DNA of 13,932 bases, from assembly GCA_017408535.1 (NCBI GenBank), contig JAFQUL010000001.1, positions 1 through 13,932 of the forward strand, given 5' to 3'. Origin of the DNA: Clostridia bacterium (lineage in GTDB: Bacteria; Bacillota; Clostridia; Oscillospirales; CAG-272). Below, piece after piece: positions 7,566-13,782 of this stretch. Numbering within the stretch: the stretch's first letter is position 1; each line of letters starts with the position of its first letter. The notes under the pieces are model-generated. The model had not been told where the DNA came from, searched no databases, and saw nothing but the letters and a program-made list of their open reading frames with translations. The position numbers were made by a program, and so were the translations under genes.

Positions 7566-8483
7566 TTGAAGATAACCGTTGAGCAAAATGCGCACGGTAT
7601 GAAGACAGGCGAGTTTCTCAAAAAGAGACTCGCCTGTTCTTCGAAAATGATAACTCTCTTAAAAAAGGATGAGCAGGGTATCATGCTCAACGGAAAGAGA
7701 GTAACTGTGCGGGAAATTCTGAAAGCGGGAGATATTCTCGAAATAGCCGATCGGGACACAGACGGAGACGTAAACCCGAACATAGTCCCGGGCGGCGAGA
7801 TGCCCGAGATAATATACGAGGATGAGGACATAATAGCAGTAAACAAACCGCCGAACATGCCCACTCATCCCTCACACGGCCACTATGAAGACACTCTTGC
7901 AAATGCGCTGGTAGCATATTTTACCGGGCAAGGTACACCGTTTGTATTCAGATCAATGAACCGTCTTGACAGAGATACATCTGGAATAGTGGTGGTGTCA
8001 AAAAACCGACTTACTGCTAATCTGCTGTCAAAGGCTCTCCTTGACGGCAGGGTGACGAAGCAATATTTTGCCGTTACCGACGGAATACCGAAAGAAAAAA
8101 CCGGACGTATAGAAAGCGACATAAGACGAGTGGGTGAAAGTATTATAATACGTGAAGCACTGCCGGCAGGTGAAGGCGGTGCGACTGCCCGTTATGCACT
8201 TACCGAGTATTCGGTAGTATCAGAAAAGGACGGCCGTGCAGGGGTGATCGTTACCCCACGTACCGGAAGGACCCACCAGATACGTGTTCACTTTAAGCAT
8301 ATCGGTACTCCCCTTCTCGGAGATGGGCTGTACGGAGTACCTTCACCGCTAATAGAAAGACACGCGCTGCACGCCGCCGTACTTGAGTTTCCTTACAGGG
8401 GCAGTACTCTCAGACTGACAGCCCCACCGCCAAGCAACCTGCTTTCTCTTGCAGGAGCAGAAGTTTTCGATCTTATTTTTTAA
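7566..8483 (+). CDS. RluA-family RNA pseudouridine synthase
   Basis: The 305-residue product isomerises uridine to pseudouridine in rRNA or tRNA. An S4-like N-terminal region (about 1-60) precedes the catalytic domain. DIIAVNKPPNMPTHPS opens the catalytic fold, RLDRDTSG (134-141) carries the catalytic aspartate D135, and GRTHQIRVHF is the late RluA motif. It belongs to the RluA/RluC/RluD group; which uridine it modifies cannot be read from sequence. The start is TTG at 7566, 4 nt after ilvE stops, with only a weak CAAGG at 7549-7553, so coupling to ilvE translation is likely. The reading MKITVEQNAHGMKTGEFL fits the family N-terminus. The next ATG (7599) would cut into the S4-like region and has no ribosome site. 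Confidence 0.92.
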   Translation: MKITVEQNAHGMKTGEFLKKRLACSSKMITLLKKDEQGIMLNGKRVTVREILKAGDILEIADRDTDGDVNPNIVPGGEMPEIIYEDEDIIAVNKPPNMPTHPSHGHYEDTLANALVAYFTGQGTPFVFRSMNRLDRDTSGIVVVSKNRLTANLLSKALLDGRVTKQYFAVTDGIPKEKTGRIESDIRRVGESIIIREALPAGEGGATARYALTEYSVVSEKDGRAGVIVTPRTGRTHQIRVHFKHIGTPLLGDGLYGVPSPLIERHALHAAVLEFPYRGSTLRLTAPPPSNLLSLAGAEVFDLIF

Positions 8484-8495
8484 CGGAGAACAGCA

Positions 8496-9590
8496 ATGCA
8501 TAAGCTTAGAGAAAAAATAAAAACAAATGTTCCTTTCGCTGTAAGAATAATATTTATCATAACCCTTGTATGTATTGTGATAAATATTGCCGCGGTGCTG
8601 AGTGACAGCTTTGCCGACTTTTTTTCAAGATACGTGGGAATGATATTCAGAGGTATACTCTCGTATATTACGGTAATTATTCCTTTCTCGGTGGCAGAGG
8701 CACTTCTCATAATGATCCCGGTGATATTTGTTTTTCTGATAGTGCATACTTTCAGAATTTCAGACAACAGAGTAAGGTCAAACCGCTTTATGTTCTCAGT
8801 GATGTCGGTGATCCCTCTGCTCTACAGTCTGATGATATTGGGGTTCGGCACCGGATATTACGGCAGTACCATAGACGAAAAGATGGAGCTTGACCGTGCC
8901 GAGGTCTCGGCGGCAGAGCTTTACGAAACAGCAATAATCCTCAGAAATGAGGTAAACACAATTGCCGACGAGATCGACTTTGCAAATTACAGTTTTTCTG
9001 TTTCCCCTTACAGCGTAAGAGAGACAGGAGATGCAGTACTCAGAGCATACGACAAGATATATGATAAATATACCTTTATATCTCCCCTTTACAGCAAAGT
9101 AAAGCCGGTGATCCTCAGCGAGCCTATGACATACACTCATATTGCCGGCGTCTATTCCTTCTTTACGGGTGAAGCAAACGTAAACACCAATTTCCCCGAT
9201 TACACCATTCCCTTTACCGTTGCGCACGAGCTGGCGCATCAAAGAGGTATAGCCCGTGAGGACGAGGCAAACTTTGTTGCCTTTCTGGTATGTAAGGAAT
9301 CGGATGATCCCTACATCAGATACAGCGGATATCTTAACCTCTTTGAATATGTATCGTCCGCTCTTTACAGTGCAGATCAGGAGCTTTACGCAAAGGTAGC
9401 ATCCACGCTTAATACCGATGTCAGATACGAGCTGATGGCTTACTCAAAATTCTTTGACAAGTACCGTGACTCTGTGGCCGCAGACGTCAGCGGTGCAGTC
9501 AACGATGCATATCTTAAACTCCAGGGAACTGAAGGAACGAGAAGCTACGGTCTGGTAGTAGATCTGGCTGTAGCATATTATAAAAAGTGA
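8496..9590 (+). CDS. DUF3810 family membrane protein with HExxH metalloprotease motif
   Basis: The product has 364 residues. Three hydrophobic segments at about 14-36, 66-86 and 98-120 anchor a C-terminal domain of roughly 240 residues. That domain carries HELAH at 244-248, followed by QRGIAREDEANFVAFL; E255 or E257 could be a third zinc ligand of a gluzincin-like site. This HELAHQ-GI-x-x-EDEAN block is what I associate with DUF3810, a family with no established substrate. With three membrane passes and a cytoplasmic N-terminus, the domain would face outside, but this is a prediction. The ATG has GGAG (8485-8488) at 7 nt and starts 12 nt after the pseudouridine synthase, so it shares the ilvE promoter. 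murA lies downstream under a separate promoter. Peptidase activity is inferred from the motif alone. Confidence 0.85.
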   Translation: MHKLREKIKTNVPFAVRIIFIITLVCIVINIAAVLSDSFADFFSRYVGMIFRGILSYITVIIPFSVAEALLIMIPVIFVFLIVHTFRISDNRVRSNRFMFSVMSVIPLLYSLMILGFGTGYYGSTIDEKMELDRAEVSAAELYETAIILRNEVNTIADEIDFANYSFSVSPYSVRETGDAVLRAYDKIYDKYTFISPLYSKVKPVILSEPMTYTHIAGVYSFFTGEANVNTNFPDYTIPFTVAHELAHQRGIAREDEANFVAFLVCKESDDPYIRYSGYLNLFEYVSSALYSADQELYAKVASTLNTDVRYELMAYSKFFDKYRDSVAADVSGAVNDAYLKLQGTEGTRSYGLVVDLAVAYYKK

Positions 9591-9630
9591 TCTTCTGTGT
9601 GCTTTTCACATTTTTTTCTGTCGATAATAT

Positions 9631-9659
9631 AATTAATAACAGCTATGTTATTGATTTTT
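9631..9659 (+). terminator. Possible AT-rich terminator after the ilvE operon
   Basis: AATTAATAAC (9631-9640) and GTTATTGATT (9647-9656) form a 10-bp stem with one G-U pair and a 6-nt loop, running into five Ts (9655-9659). The stem is AT-rich, hence weak. A second weak candidate lies just upstream: TGTG/CACA at 9598-9610, followed by seven Ts. The rest of 9591-9721 is AT-rich with no gene that I can support. Confidence 0.42.
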
Positions 9660-9721
9660 GTGATCATGTACATTCTATTTGTTAACTTTTTATAAAATCT
9701 ATTTCCTTTTAGATAAATTAG

Positions 9722-9730
9722 TGTTATAAT
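9722..9730 (+). promoter_or_regulatory. Extended -10 promoter for murA
   Basis: TGTTATAAT (9722-9730) fits the TGnTATAAT extended -10. The -35 region at 17-bp spacing (9702-9707, TTTCCT) is poor, as is usual when the TGn element is present. The leader would be about 78 nt and contains the 10-bp palindrome TGATCGATCA (9784-9793). Confidence 0.62.
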
Positions 9731-9814
9731 ATAATTTGGTATGTTATGTAATAACTCTTGTGACAAATAGATTATCAGAATTTTGATCGATCATGCCGAC
9801 AGAGGTAAATTTTT

Positions 9815-11110
9815 ATGGAAAAAATTGAAATAACCGGCGGTAACAGACTTCACGGTACTGTTGACATCAGCGGAATGAAAAACGCTGCTCTGCCGATAAT
9901 ATTCTCTTGTATCCTGATAAAAGGTAAATGTATAATAGAAAATCTCCCCACGGTAAAGGACATCACCAACTCCCTTGAGATACTCTCAAGGATGGGGGCA
10001 TCGGTAAAGATGATCAACCGTACCACGGTGGAGATCGACTGTACCGATATCAAGGGCGGTTCTTCCCCCTATGAGTTAGTCCGCAAGATAAGGGCTTCCT
10101 CCTACCTTTACGGTGCTGAGCTTGGCCGTTTCGGCCGTGCCTATGCCGGTCTTCCCGGCGGCTGCGATTTCGGCGGTGTCCGTCCGATAGATCAGCATAT
10201 AAAGGGCTTTGAGGCTCTTGGCGCTACGGTATCTACCGAGGGCGGTTATCTTGAGGCAGTAGCGGAGAACGGTCTCCGCGGAGCTCAGGTGTTCTTTGAC
10301 GTTATTACTGTTGGTGCAACTATCAACGTTATGCTTGCATCTGTATGTGCTAAGGGCACTACGGTCATTGACAATGCGGCCAGAGAGCCTCATATCGTCG
10401 ACCTGGCGAACTTCCTTAACACCTGCGGTGCTCATATCTCCGGTGCAGGCACCGACACTATCAAGATCAAGGGTGTGTCCAGCCTTCACGGCTGTAATTA
10501 CGCTATAATCCCCGATATGATCGAAGCGGGAACTTATATGACCGCAGTTGCCGCCACCGGCGGAAAGCTTAAGATCACCAACGTTATTCCCAAGCATCTT
10601 GAGTCTATTTCAGCCAAGCTTGAGGAAATGGGCTGTATAATCGAGGAGTTTGATGACAGCATTATCATCAGCCGCGACGGTCCCCTTAAGAAGGCAAATA
10701 TAAAGACTATGCCCTATCCCGGCTTCCCTACCGATATGCATCCCCAGATCGCTATCGTTCTTTGCCTGGCAAACGGTGTAAGCTATATTACCGAGGGTGT
10801 ATTTGAGACCCGTTTCCGTTACGTTGACGAGCTCAGACGTATGGGTGCAAAGATAAAGGTTGACGGAAAAACTGCCATAATCGAGGGCGGTGCTCCTCTT
10901 TCTGCAGCCCCTGTAAGATCGGTAGATCTCAGAGCGGGAGCGGCAATGATAGTTGCCGGCCTTGCTATAGAGGGTAAGACAGAAATAACAGATATCCATC
11001 TTATAGAGCGCGGTTTTGACGATATAGTCGGAAAGCTCAGCGGCATCGGTGCAAATATCAAAAAGGTCATTTGCCCCGACGAAGATGCAGAGCTTGCAAA
11101 AGCAAACTAA
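9815..11110 (+). CDS. murA: UDP-N-acetylglucosamine 1-carboxyvinyltransferase
   Basis: This enzyme catalyses the first committed step of peptidoglycan synthesis: transfer of enolpyruvate from PEP to UDP-GlcNAc in the cytoplasm. The 431-residue product has the two-domain EPSP-synthase fold length. K22 and N23 in SGMKNAALP match the canonical active-site pair. C117 in PGGCDFG is the fosfomycin-reactive cysteine, followed by RPIDQHIKGFEALGA. D307 in GFPTDMHPQ corresponds to the catalytic Asp305 of E. coli. The Cys predicts a fosfomycin-sensitive enzyme. TDMHPQ differs slightly from the common TDMQAQ. Firmicutes often carry two paralogues (MurA/MurZ), and this sequence alone does not say which this is. 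The ATG has GAGG (9802-9805) at 9 nt. It is monocistronic, with its own promoter and a strong terminator. Confidence 0.95.
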   Translation: MEKIEITGGNRLHGTVDISGMKNAALPIIFSCILIKGKCIIENLPTVKDITNSLEILSRMGASVKMINRTTVEIDCTDIKGGSSPYELVRKIRASSYLYGAELGRFGRAYAGLPGGCDFGGVRPIDQHIKGFEALGATVSTEGGYLEAVAENGLRGAQVFFDVITVGATINVMLASVCAKGTTVIDNAAREPHIVDLANFLNTCGAHISGAGTDTIKIKGVSSLHGCNYAIIPDMIEAGTYMTAVAATGGKLKITNVIPKHLESISAKLEEMGCIIEEFDDSIIISRDGPLKKANIKTMPYPGFPTDMHPQIAIVLCLANGVSYITEGVFETRFRYVDELRRMGAKIKVDGKTAIIEGGAPLSAAPVRSVDLRAGAAMIVAGLAIEGKTEITDIHLIERGFDDIVGKLSGIGANIKKVICPDEDAELAKAN

Positions 11111-11119
11111 ATATATACG

Positions 11120-11156
11120 AACACGGCGTTTCCCTTTTGGGAAACACCGTGTTTTT
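11120..11156 (+). terminator. Strong intrinsic terminator of murA
   Basis: AACACGG (11120-11126) and GTTTCCC (11128-11134) pair with GGGAAAC (11139-11145) and CCGTGTT (11147-11153). This gives 14 bp with a single C-A mismatch and a TTTT loop. A T-run follows (11152-11156). Confidence 0.93.
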
Positions 11157-11296
11157 ATATGCTGTTTTTTAACAAATTATTAACAAAATATTACCATTCA
11201 TAAAACAAGAGTGTTTGCCAATAATAATAGAGCAGGGTGCAGAAGCACTCTGGATAACAATTAAACCGAAATTAAAAAATTATAGGAGAACTAAAA

Positions 11297-11497
11297 ATGG
11301 CAAGAAACAATAAGACTCTCGTTCCTGAAGCAAAGGCTGCTCTTGATCAGTTCAAGATGGAGGCTGCAAGCGAAGTTGGCGTAACTCTTAACCAGGGTTA
11401 CAACGGTGATCTCACCTCTAAGCAGGCCGGCTCTATCGGCGGCCAGATGGTTAAGAAGATGGTTGAGAAGTACGAGAACGATATAAAGAACAAATAA
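11297..11497 (+). CDS. Alpha/beta-type small acid-soluble spore protein
   Basis: The 66-residue product is a spore-core DNA-binding protein that coats and protects DNA in dormant endospores and is degraded at germination. It opens with ARNNKTLVPEAKAALDQFK, the classic N-terminal SASP block. KMEAASEVGV (20-29) occupies the germination-protease recognition region. LTSKQAGSIGGQMVKKMV (39-56) is the conserved C-terminal DNA-binding signature. Length is typical (60-75). The ATG has AGGAG (11284-11288) at 8 nt. Such genes are normally transcribed by sigma-G in the forespore. No sigma-A promoter is evident in 11157-11296, and only a weak sigma-G-like pair is seen near 11198-11226. A large hairpin follows. 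The organism very probably sporulates; which SASP paralogue this is cannot be said. Confidence 0.95.
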   Translation: MARNNKTLVPEAKAALDQFKMEAASEVGVTLNQGYNGDLTSKQAGSIGGQMVKKMVEKYENDIKNK

Positions 11498-11554
11498 CTT
11501 TTATTTTCTCTTTCCTTTTTTCTCTTTAAGTGCTGTGTCAATTCGGATATAAAT

Positions 11555-11597
11555 GAAGGGGATGTTATATGGGTGTCTCCCATATAACATCCCCTTC
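11555..11597 (+). terminator. Perfect 19-bp inverted repeat, probable terminator after the SASP gene
   Basis: The arms 11555-11573 (begins GAAGGGGATG) and 11579-11597 (ends CATCCCCTTC) are exact reverse complements separated by a 5-nt loop, TGTCT. Only TTT follows immediately, then GCGTCCTTTT. The T-tail is therefore short for a canonical terminator, though the stem is unusually long and stable. It lies 57 nt after the SASP stop and before the radical SAM promoter, the expected place for a terminator. Confidence 0.65.
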
Positions 11598-11624
11598 TTT
11601 GCGTCCTTTTATCCCATTCCTTCG

Positions 11625-11653
11625 TTGACAAAAGTCAAAAGATACTGTATACT
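11625..11653 (+). promoter_or_regulatory. Sigma-A promoter for the radical SAM gene
   Basis: The -35 is a perfect TTGACA (11625-11630), the spacer is 17 bp, and the -10 is TATACT (11648-11653, five of six). The leader is about 25 nt. The gene is thus expressed independently of the spore gene before it. Confidence 0.85.
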
Positions 11654-11684
11654 TTTCTCATATATATAAATTGGGAGATATCTG

Positions 11685-12665
11685 ATGAACACACCTTTAT
11701 ATTCCGGAGTAATAATAAATTACGTATGTACCGCCGCCTGCAAGCACTGCATAGTAGCATCCTCCCCCGATTGCCCGAAGGATCACATCACCGAGGAAGC
11801 CGCCGAGAGGATCGCCCGTCTTCTCCGTGAGTCGGGAGCATATTCGGTGCACATCGGAGGCGGTGAGCCCTTTATAAACTTCTCTTCCCTCTGCACCGCT
11901 ATCCGTGCCCTGACACGAAACGGAATTGAGATAGATTATATCGAGACGAACGGCTTCTGGTGCTCTGATGAAAAATTTGTACGAGAGCGTCTCTATAAGC
12001 TGAAGGAGCTCGGTGTCACCACGATTATGGTATCCGCCGACCCGTTTCATATCGAATACGTGCCTCTTTACCGTCCTCTTCTGCTCTGCAAGATGCTCAG
12101 AGAATGCGGCTTTGACTTTTTCGTGTGGAAGGACAGATACCTCAGAAGCCTGTCGAGACTTGACATCACAAAGAGCTATTCCGAGGAAGAGCTGAAGGAA
12201 GCGCTTGGCGAGGATTACATAGCTTCCACCGCCGCAGAATACGGCGTCGGAATGAACGGCAGAGCACTCAGTATAGCCGACAGCATCTATCCCCGCCGTC
12301 ACTATGAGGAATTTATCTCCTCATCTCCCTGCTCACGTCTTCTCCTTCCGCATCACTGTCATATTGACCTTTACGGCAACGGACTTCCCGATGGGTGCCC
12401 CGGTCTTGCAATGGAGATGCGGGATTATCTGAGCGAAGCTCTTGACGACGTAAAATACCCTGTGTTTACCGCCCTTGTCAAAGGTGGCACAGAGGCACTC
12501 TACAGCTATGCTAAGGAAAAAGGCTTTGTTCCAAGAGAAGAAGGCTATCCCACCCGCTGCAGCTTCTGCTATGCAATGAGGCGGTATCTGGCCTCCCTTG
12601 ATAATCCCTCAAGAGATCTTGCTCCTCTATCCTTCTACCACTCAATGGATAAAGAAAATATATAG
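11685..12665 (+). CDS. Radical SAM protein of unknown substrate with extra C-terminal cysteines
   Basis: The product has 326 residues. C15, C19 and C22 (CTAACKHC) form the CX3CX2C site that binds the 4Fe-4S cluster of radical SAM enzymes. HIGGGEPF (about 57-64) is the GGE-type SAM-binding motif. YIETNGFW and TIMVSADPFH fit later strands of the partial TIM barrel. The C-terminal third holds C216, C225, C238, C292 and C295. C225 and C238 frame HIDLYGNGLPDGC, which recalls SPASM/twitch domains that bind auxiliary Fe-S clusters, though the full SPASM pattern is not present. The ATG has GGGAG (11673-11677) at 7 nt and a near-consensus promoter of its own. Neighbours (SASP, riboflavin transporter) do not reveal a pathway. 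It is not spore photoproduct lyase by layout. Superfamily is certain, function unknown. Confidence 0.9.
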   Translation: MNTPLYSGVIINYVCTAACKHCIVASSPDCPKDHITEEAAERIARLLRESGAYSVHIGGGEPFINFSSLCTAIRALTRNGIEIDYIETNGFWCSDEKFVRERLYKLKELGVTTIMVSADPFHIEYVPLYRPLLLCKMLRECGFDFFVWKDRYLRSLSRLDITKSYSEEELKEALGEDYIASTAAEYGVGMNGRALSIADSIYPRRHYEEFISSSPCSRLLLPHHCHIDLYGNGLPDGCPGLAMEMRDYLSEALDDVKYPVFTALVKGGTEALYSYAKEKGFVPREEGYPTRCSFCYAMRRYLASLDNPSRDLAPLSFYHSMDKENI

Positions 12666-12674
12666 CTCCGACTA

Positions 12675-12703
12675 TTGACAAATCTGCCGCTGTGGAATAT
12701 AAT
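12675..12703 (+). promoter_or_regulatory. Consensus sigma-A promoter for the FMN riboswitch-ribU transcript
   Basis: TTGACA (12675-12680), a 17-bp spacer and TATAAT (12698-12703) match both consensus hexamers exactly. The predicted start, near 12710, is just before the aptamer. Confidence 0.9.
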
Positions 12704-12715
12704 ATCACTATATTA

Positions 12716-12827
12716 TTCTTCGGGGCAAGGTGAAAATCCTTACCGGCAGTAACAGTCTGCGACCCGCATTTGCGGCTGAACGGGTGTGATTCCCGTACCG
12801 ACGGTCATAGTCCGGATGAGAGAAGAA
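12716..12827 (+). promoter_or_regulatory. FMN riboswitch aptamer (RFN element)
   Basis: The closing helix P1 is TTCTTC (12716-12721) with GAAGAA (12822-12827). Between them are the conserved RFN blocks in order: GGGGCAAGGTGAAAATCC, TACCGGCAGTAA, a CCGCATTTGCGG hairpin, CGGGTGTGATTCCCG, TACCGACGGT, and ATAGTCCGGATGAGAGAA. These are near-identical to the RFN consensus. FMN binding normally lowers expression of riboflavin synthesis and transport genes. Here it sits in front of ribU and a terminator, indicating control by premature termination. Confidence 0.96.
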
Positions 12828-12849
12828 GTATGCGATCTCCGTATATTTT

Positions 12850-12884
12850 AACCCCGGGACTTTTATGTCTTGGGGTTTCTTTTT
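12850..12884 (+). terminator. Expression-platform terminator of the FMN riboswitch
   Basis: AACCCCGGGAC (12850-12860) pairs with GTCTTGGGGTT (12867-12877) in 11 bp, including two G-U pairs, with a 6-nt loop and a TCTTTTT tail (12878-12884). The 5' arm can instead pair with AGTCC of the aptamer core (12809-12813), which would give an antiterminator when FMN is absent. Confidence 0.88.
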
Positions 12885-12920
12885 CGTCGATTCAGCTCTG
12901 AACTTTGAAAGGAGTTCATA

Positions 12921-13535
12921 ATGAACACAAAAGCAAGAAAAAAGACTGAGTTTATCGTCAAGGTAGCGATGCTTGGTGCCGTATCCACAATACTTATGCT
13001 TATCGAGTTTCCGCTTCCCTTTATCGCGCCGCCGTTTTACGAGCTTGACTTCAGCGAGGTCCCTGTCCTTATCGGCACATTTGCTATGGGTCCGCTGGCA
13101 GGAGTACTTATCGAGCTGATAAAAGTCCTTCTTAACTTAGCGATAAACGGTACGATTACCGCAGGTGTAGGCGAGCTGGCCAACTTTGTTGTAGGATGTG
13201 CCTTCATCATACCGGCAGGATTTATTTACAGACATAAAAAGACTAAGCTTAATGCACTTCTCGGTCTAATTGCCGGCACTCTGACTATGGCTGTGGTCTC
13301 TCTCCCGATAAACGCATACGTAATGGTGCCTGCGTATATTATGCTTGCAGGCTTTGAAGAGGGTATGATAATCGGTATGGGTAACTCGATATTCCCATTT
13401 ATCGACAGCATACCAAAGCTTGCCCTTTGCTGTGCAGTCCCCTTCAATCTTATAAAGGGTGTCGTTATCTCAGTTATCACATTTGTGCTCTATAAGCCGA
13501 TAAATCCCCTTCTCAAAAAGATATCCTTTAAGTAA
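12921..13535 (+). CDS. ribU: Riboflavin ECF transporter substrate-binding subunit (S component)
   Basis: The 204-residue, highly hydrophobic product has about six membrane segments. It is the S component that captures riboflavin and works with a shared energising module (EcfA, EcfA', EcfT) encoded elsewhere. The N-terminal VKVAMLGAVSTILMLIEFPL supplies the first helix. ELDFSEVPVLIGTFAMGPL (41-59) and PFNLIKGVVIS (174-184) are the family's conserved blocks; ECF S components use the first-helix Ala/Gly face for docking. Length is typical for RibU (about 190-210). The ATG has AAAGGAG (12908-12914) at 6 nt. The specificity call is supported independently by the FMN riboswitch directly upstream. 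A hairpin with a T-rich tail follows. Confidence 0.94.
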   Translation: MNTKARKKTEFIVKVAMLGAVSTILMLIEFPLPFIAPPFYELDFSEVPVLIGTFAMGPLAGVLIELIKVLLNLAINGTITAGVGELANFVVGCAFIIPAGFIYRHKKTKLNALLGLIAGTLTMAVVSLPINAYVMVPAYIMLAGFEEGMIIGMGNSIFPFIDSIPKLALCCAVPFNLIKGVVISVITFVLYKPINPLLKKISFK

Positions 13536-13577
13536 AAAAATTACCGCGGAAAATAGGGCGGTGTCAGTAAAACAGTT

Positions 13578-13616
13578 AAATCTCCGTATGATTAACTCCT
13601 GCGGGGATTTTCTTTT
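13578..13616 (+). terminator. Probable terminator after ribU
   Basis: AAATCTCCG (13578-13586) pairs with CGGGGATTT (13602-13610) in 9 bp, with one G-U pair and a 15-nt loop. The T-rich tail TTCTTTT runs through 13616. Confidence 0.62.
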
Positions 13617-13673
13617 AGGATAGTCGTGCATAGCGGCGCAAGAATGTGCCCCTTGTACGGAACGAAGTGACGC

Positions 13674-13706
13674 AAAAACAGCCCAGACTTTCAAGTGTCC
13701 GGGCTG
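13674..13706 (-). terminator. Terminator for the edge gene on the - strand
   Basis: Read on the - strand, CAGCCCGGAC (13706-13697) pairs with GTCTGGGCTG (13688-13679) in 10 bp with one G-U pair and an 8-nt loop. Five Ts follow (13678-13674). On the + strand the same pairing has an A-C mismatch and no T-tail, so orientation is clear. It lies about 77 nt beyond the stop of the - strand gene fragment. Confidence 0.78.
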
Positions 13707-13782
13707 TCTGTCTCACAGAGCGTACATGCAGGGATTGTCCCTGTATAGAAGTGCGCCATTAATAAACAGAAGAGTTAATGTT

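Noticed and set aside
6473..7864. A long open - strand frame (about 463 codons) antisense to ilvE
   Set aside because: It lies opposite ilvE and the start of the pseudouridine synthase, which have clear family motifs, ribosome sites and a promoter. The open antisense frame follows from the biased codon use of ilvE, and its translation shows no recognisable motif.
11297..12665. SASP plus radical SAM gene as a RiPP precursor/maturase pair
   Set aside because: The 66-residue protein matches alpha/beta SASPs throughout, including the GGQMVKKM-type DNA-binding block. The two genes are separated by a strong hairpin and the radical SAM gene has its own promoter. No other small precursor-like frame is visible nearby.
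11685..12665. Spore photoproduct lyase (SplB), suggested by the neighbouring spore gene
   Set aside because: SplB has its CX3CX2C motif well inside the protein (around residue 90), whereas here it is at residues 15-22, and the late cysteine set does not fit SplB.
13470..13694. A 74-codon - strand frame spanning the end of ribU and the following intergenic region
   Set aside because: It starts inside a terminator hairpin, crosses the ribU terminator and overlaps the ribU 3' end; it has no supported start. It is more likely non-coding.
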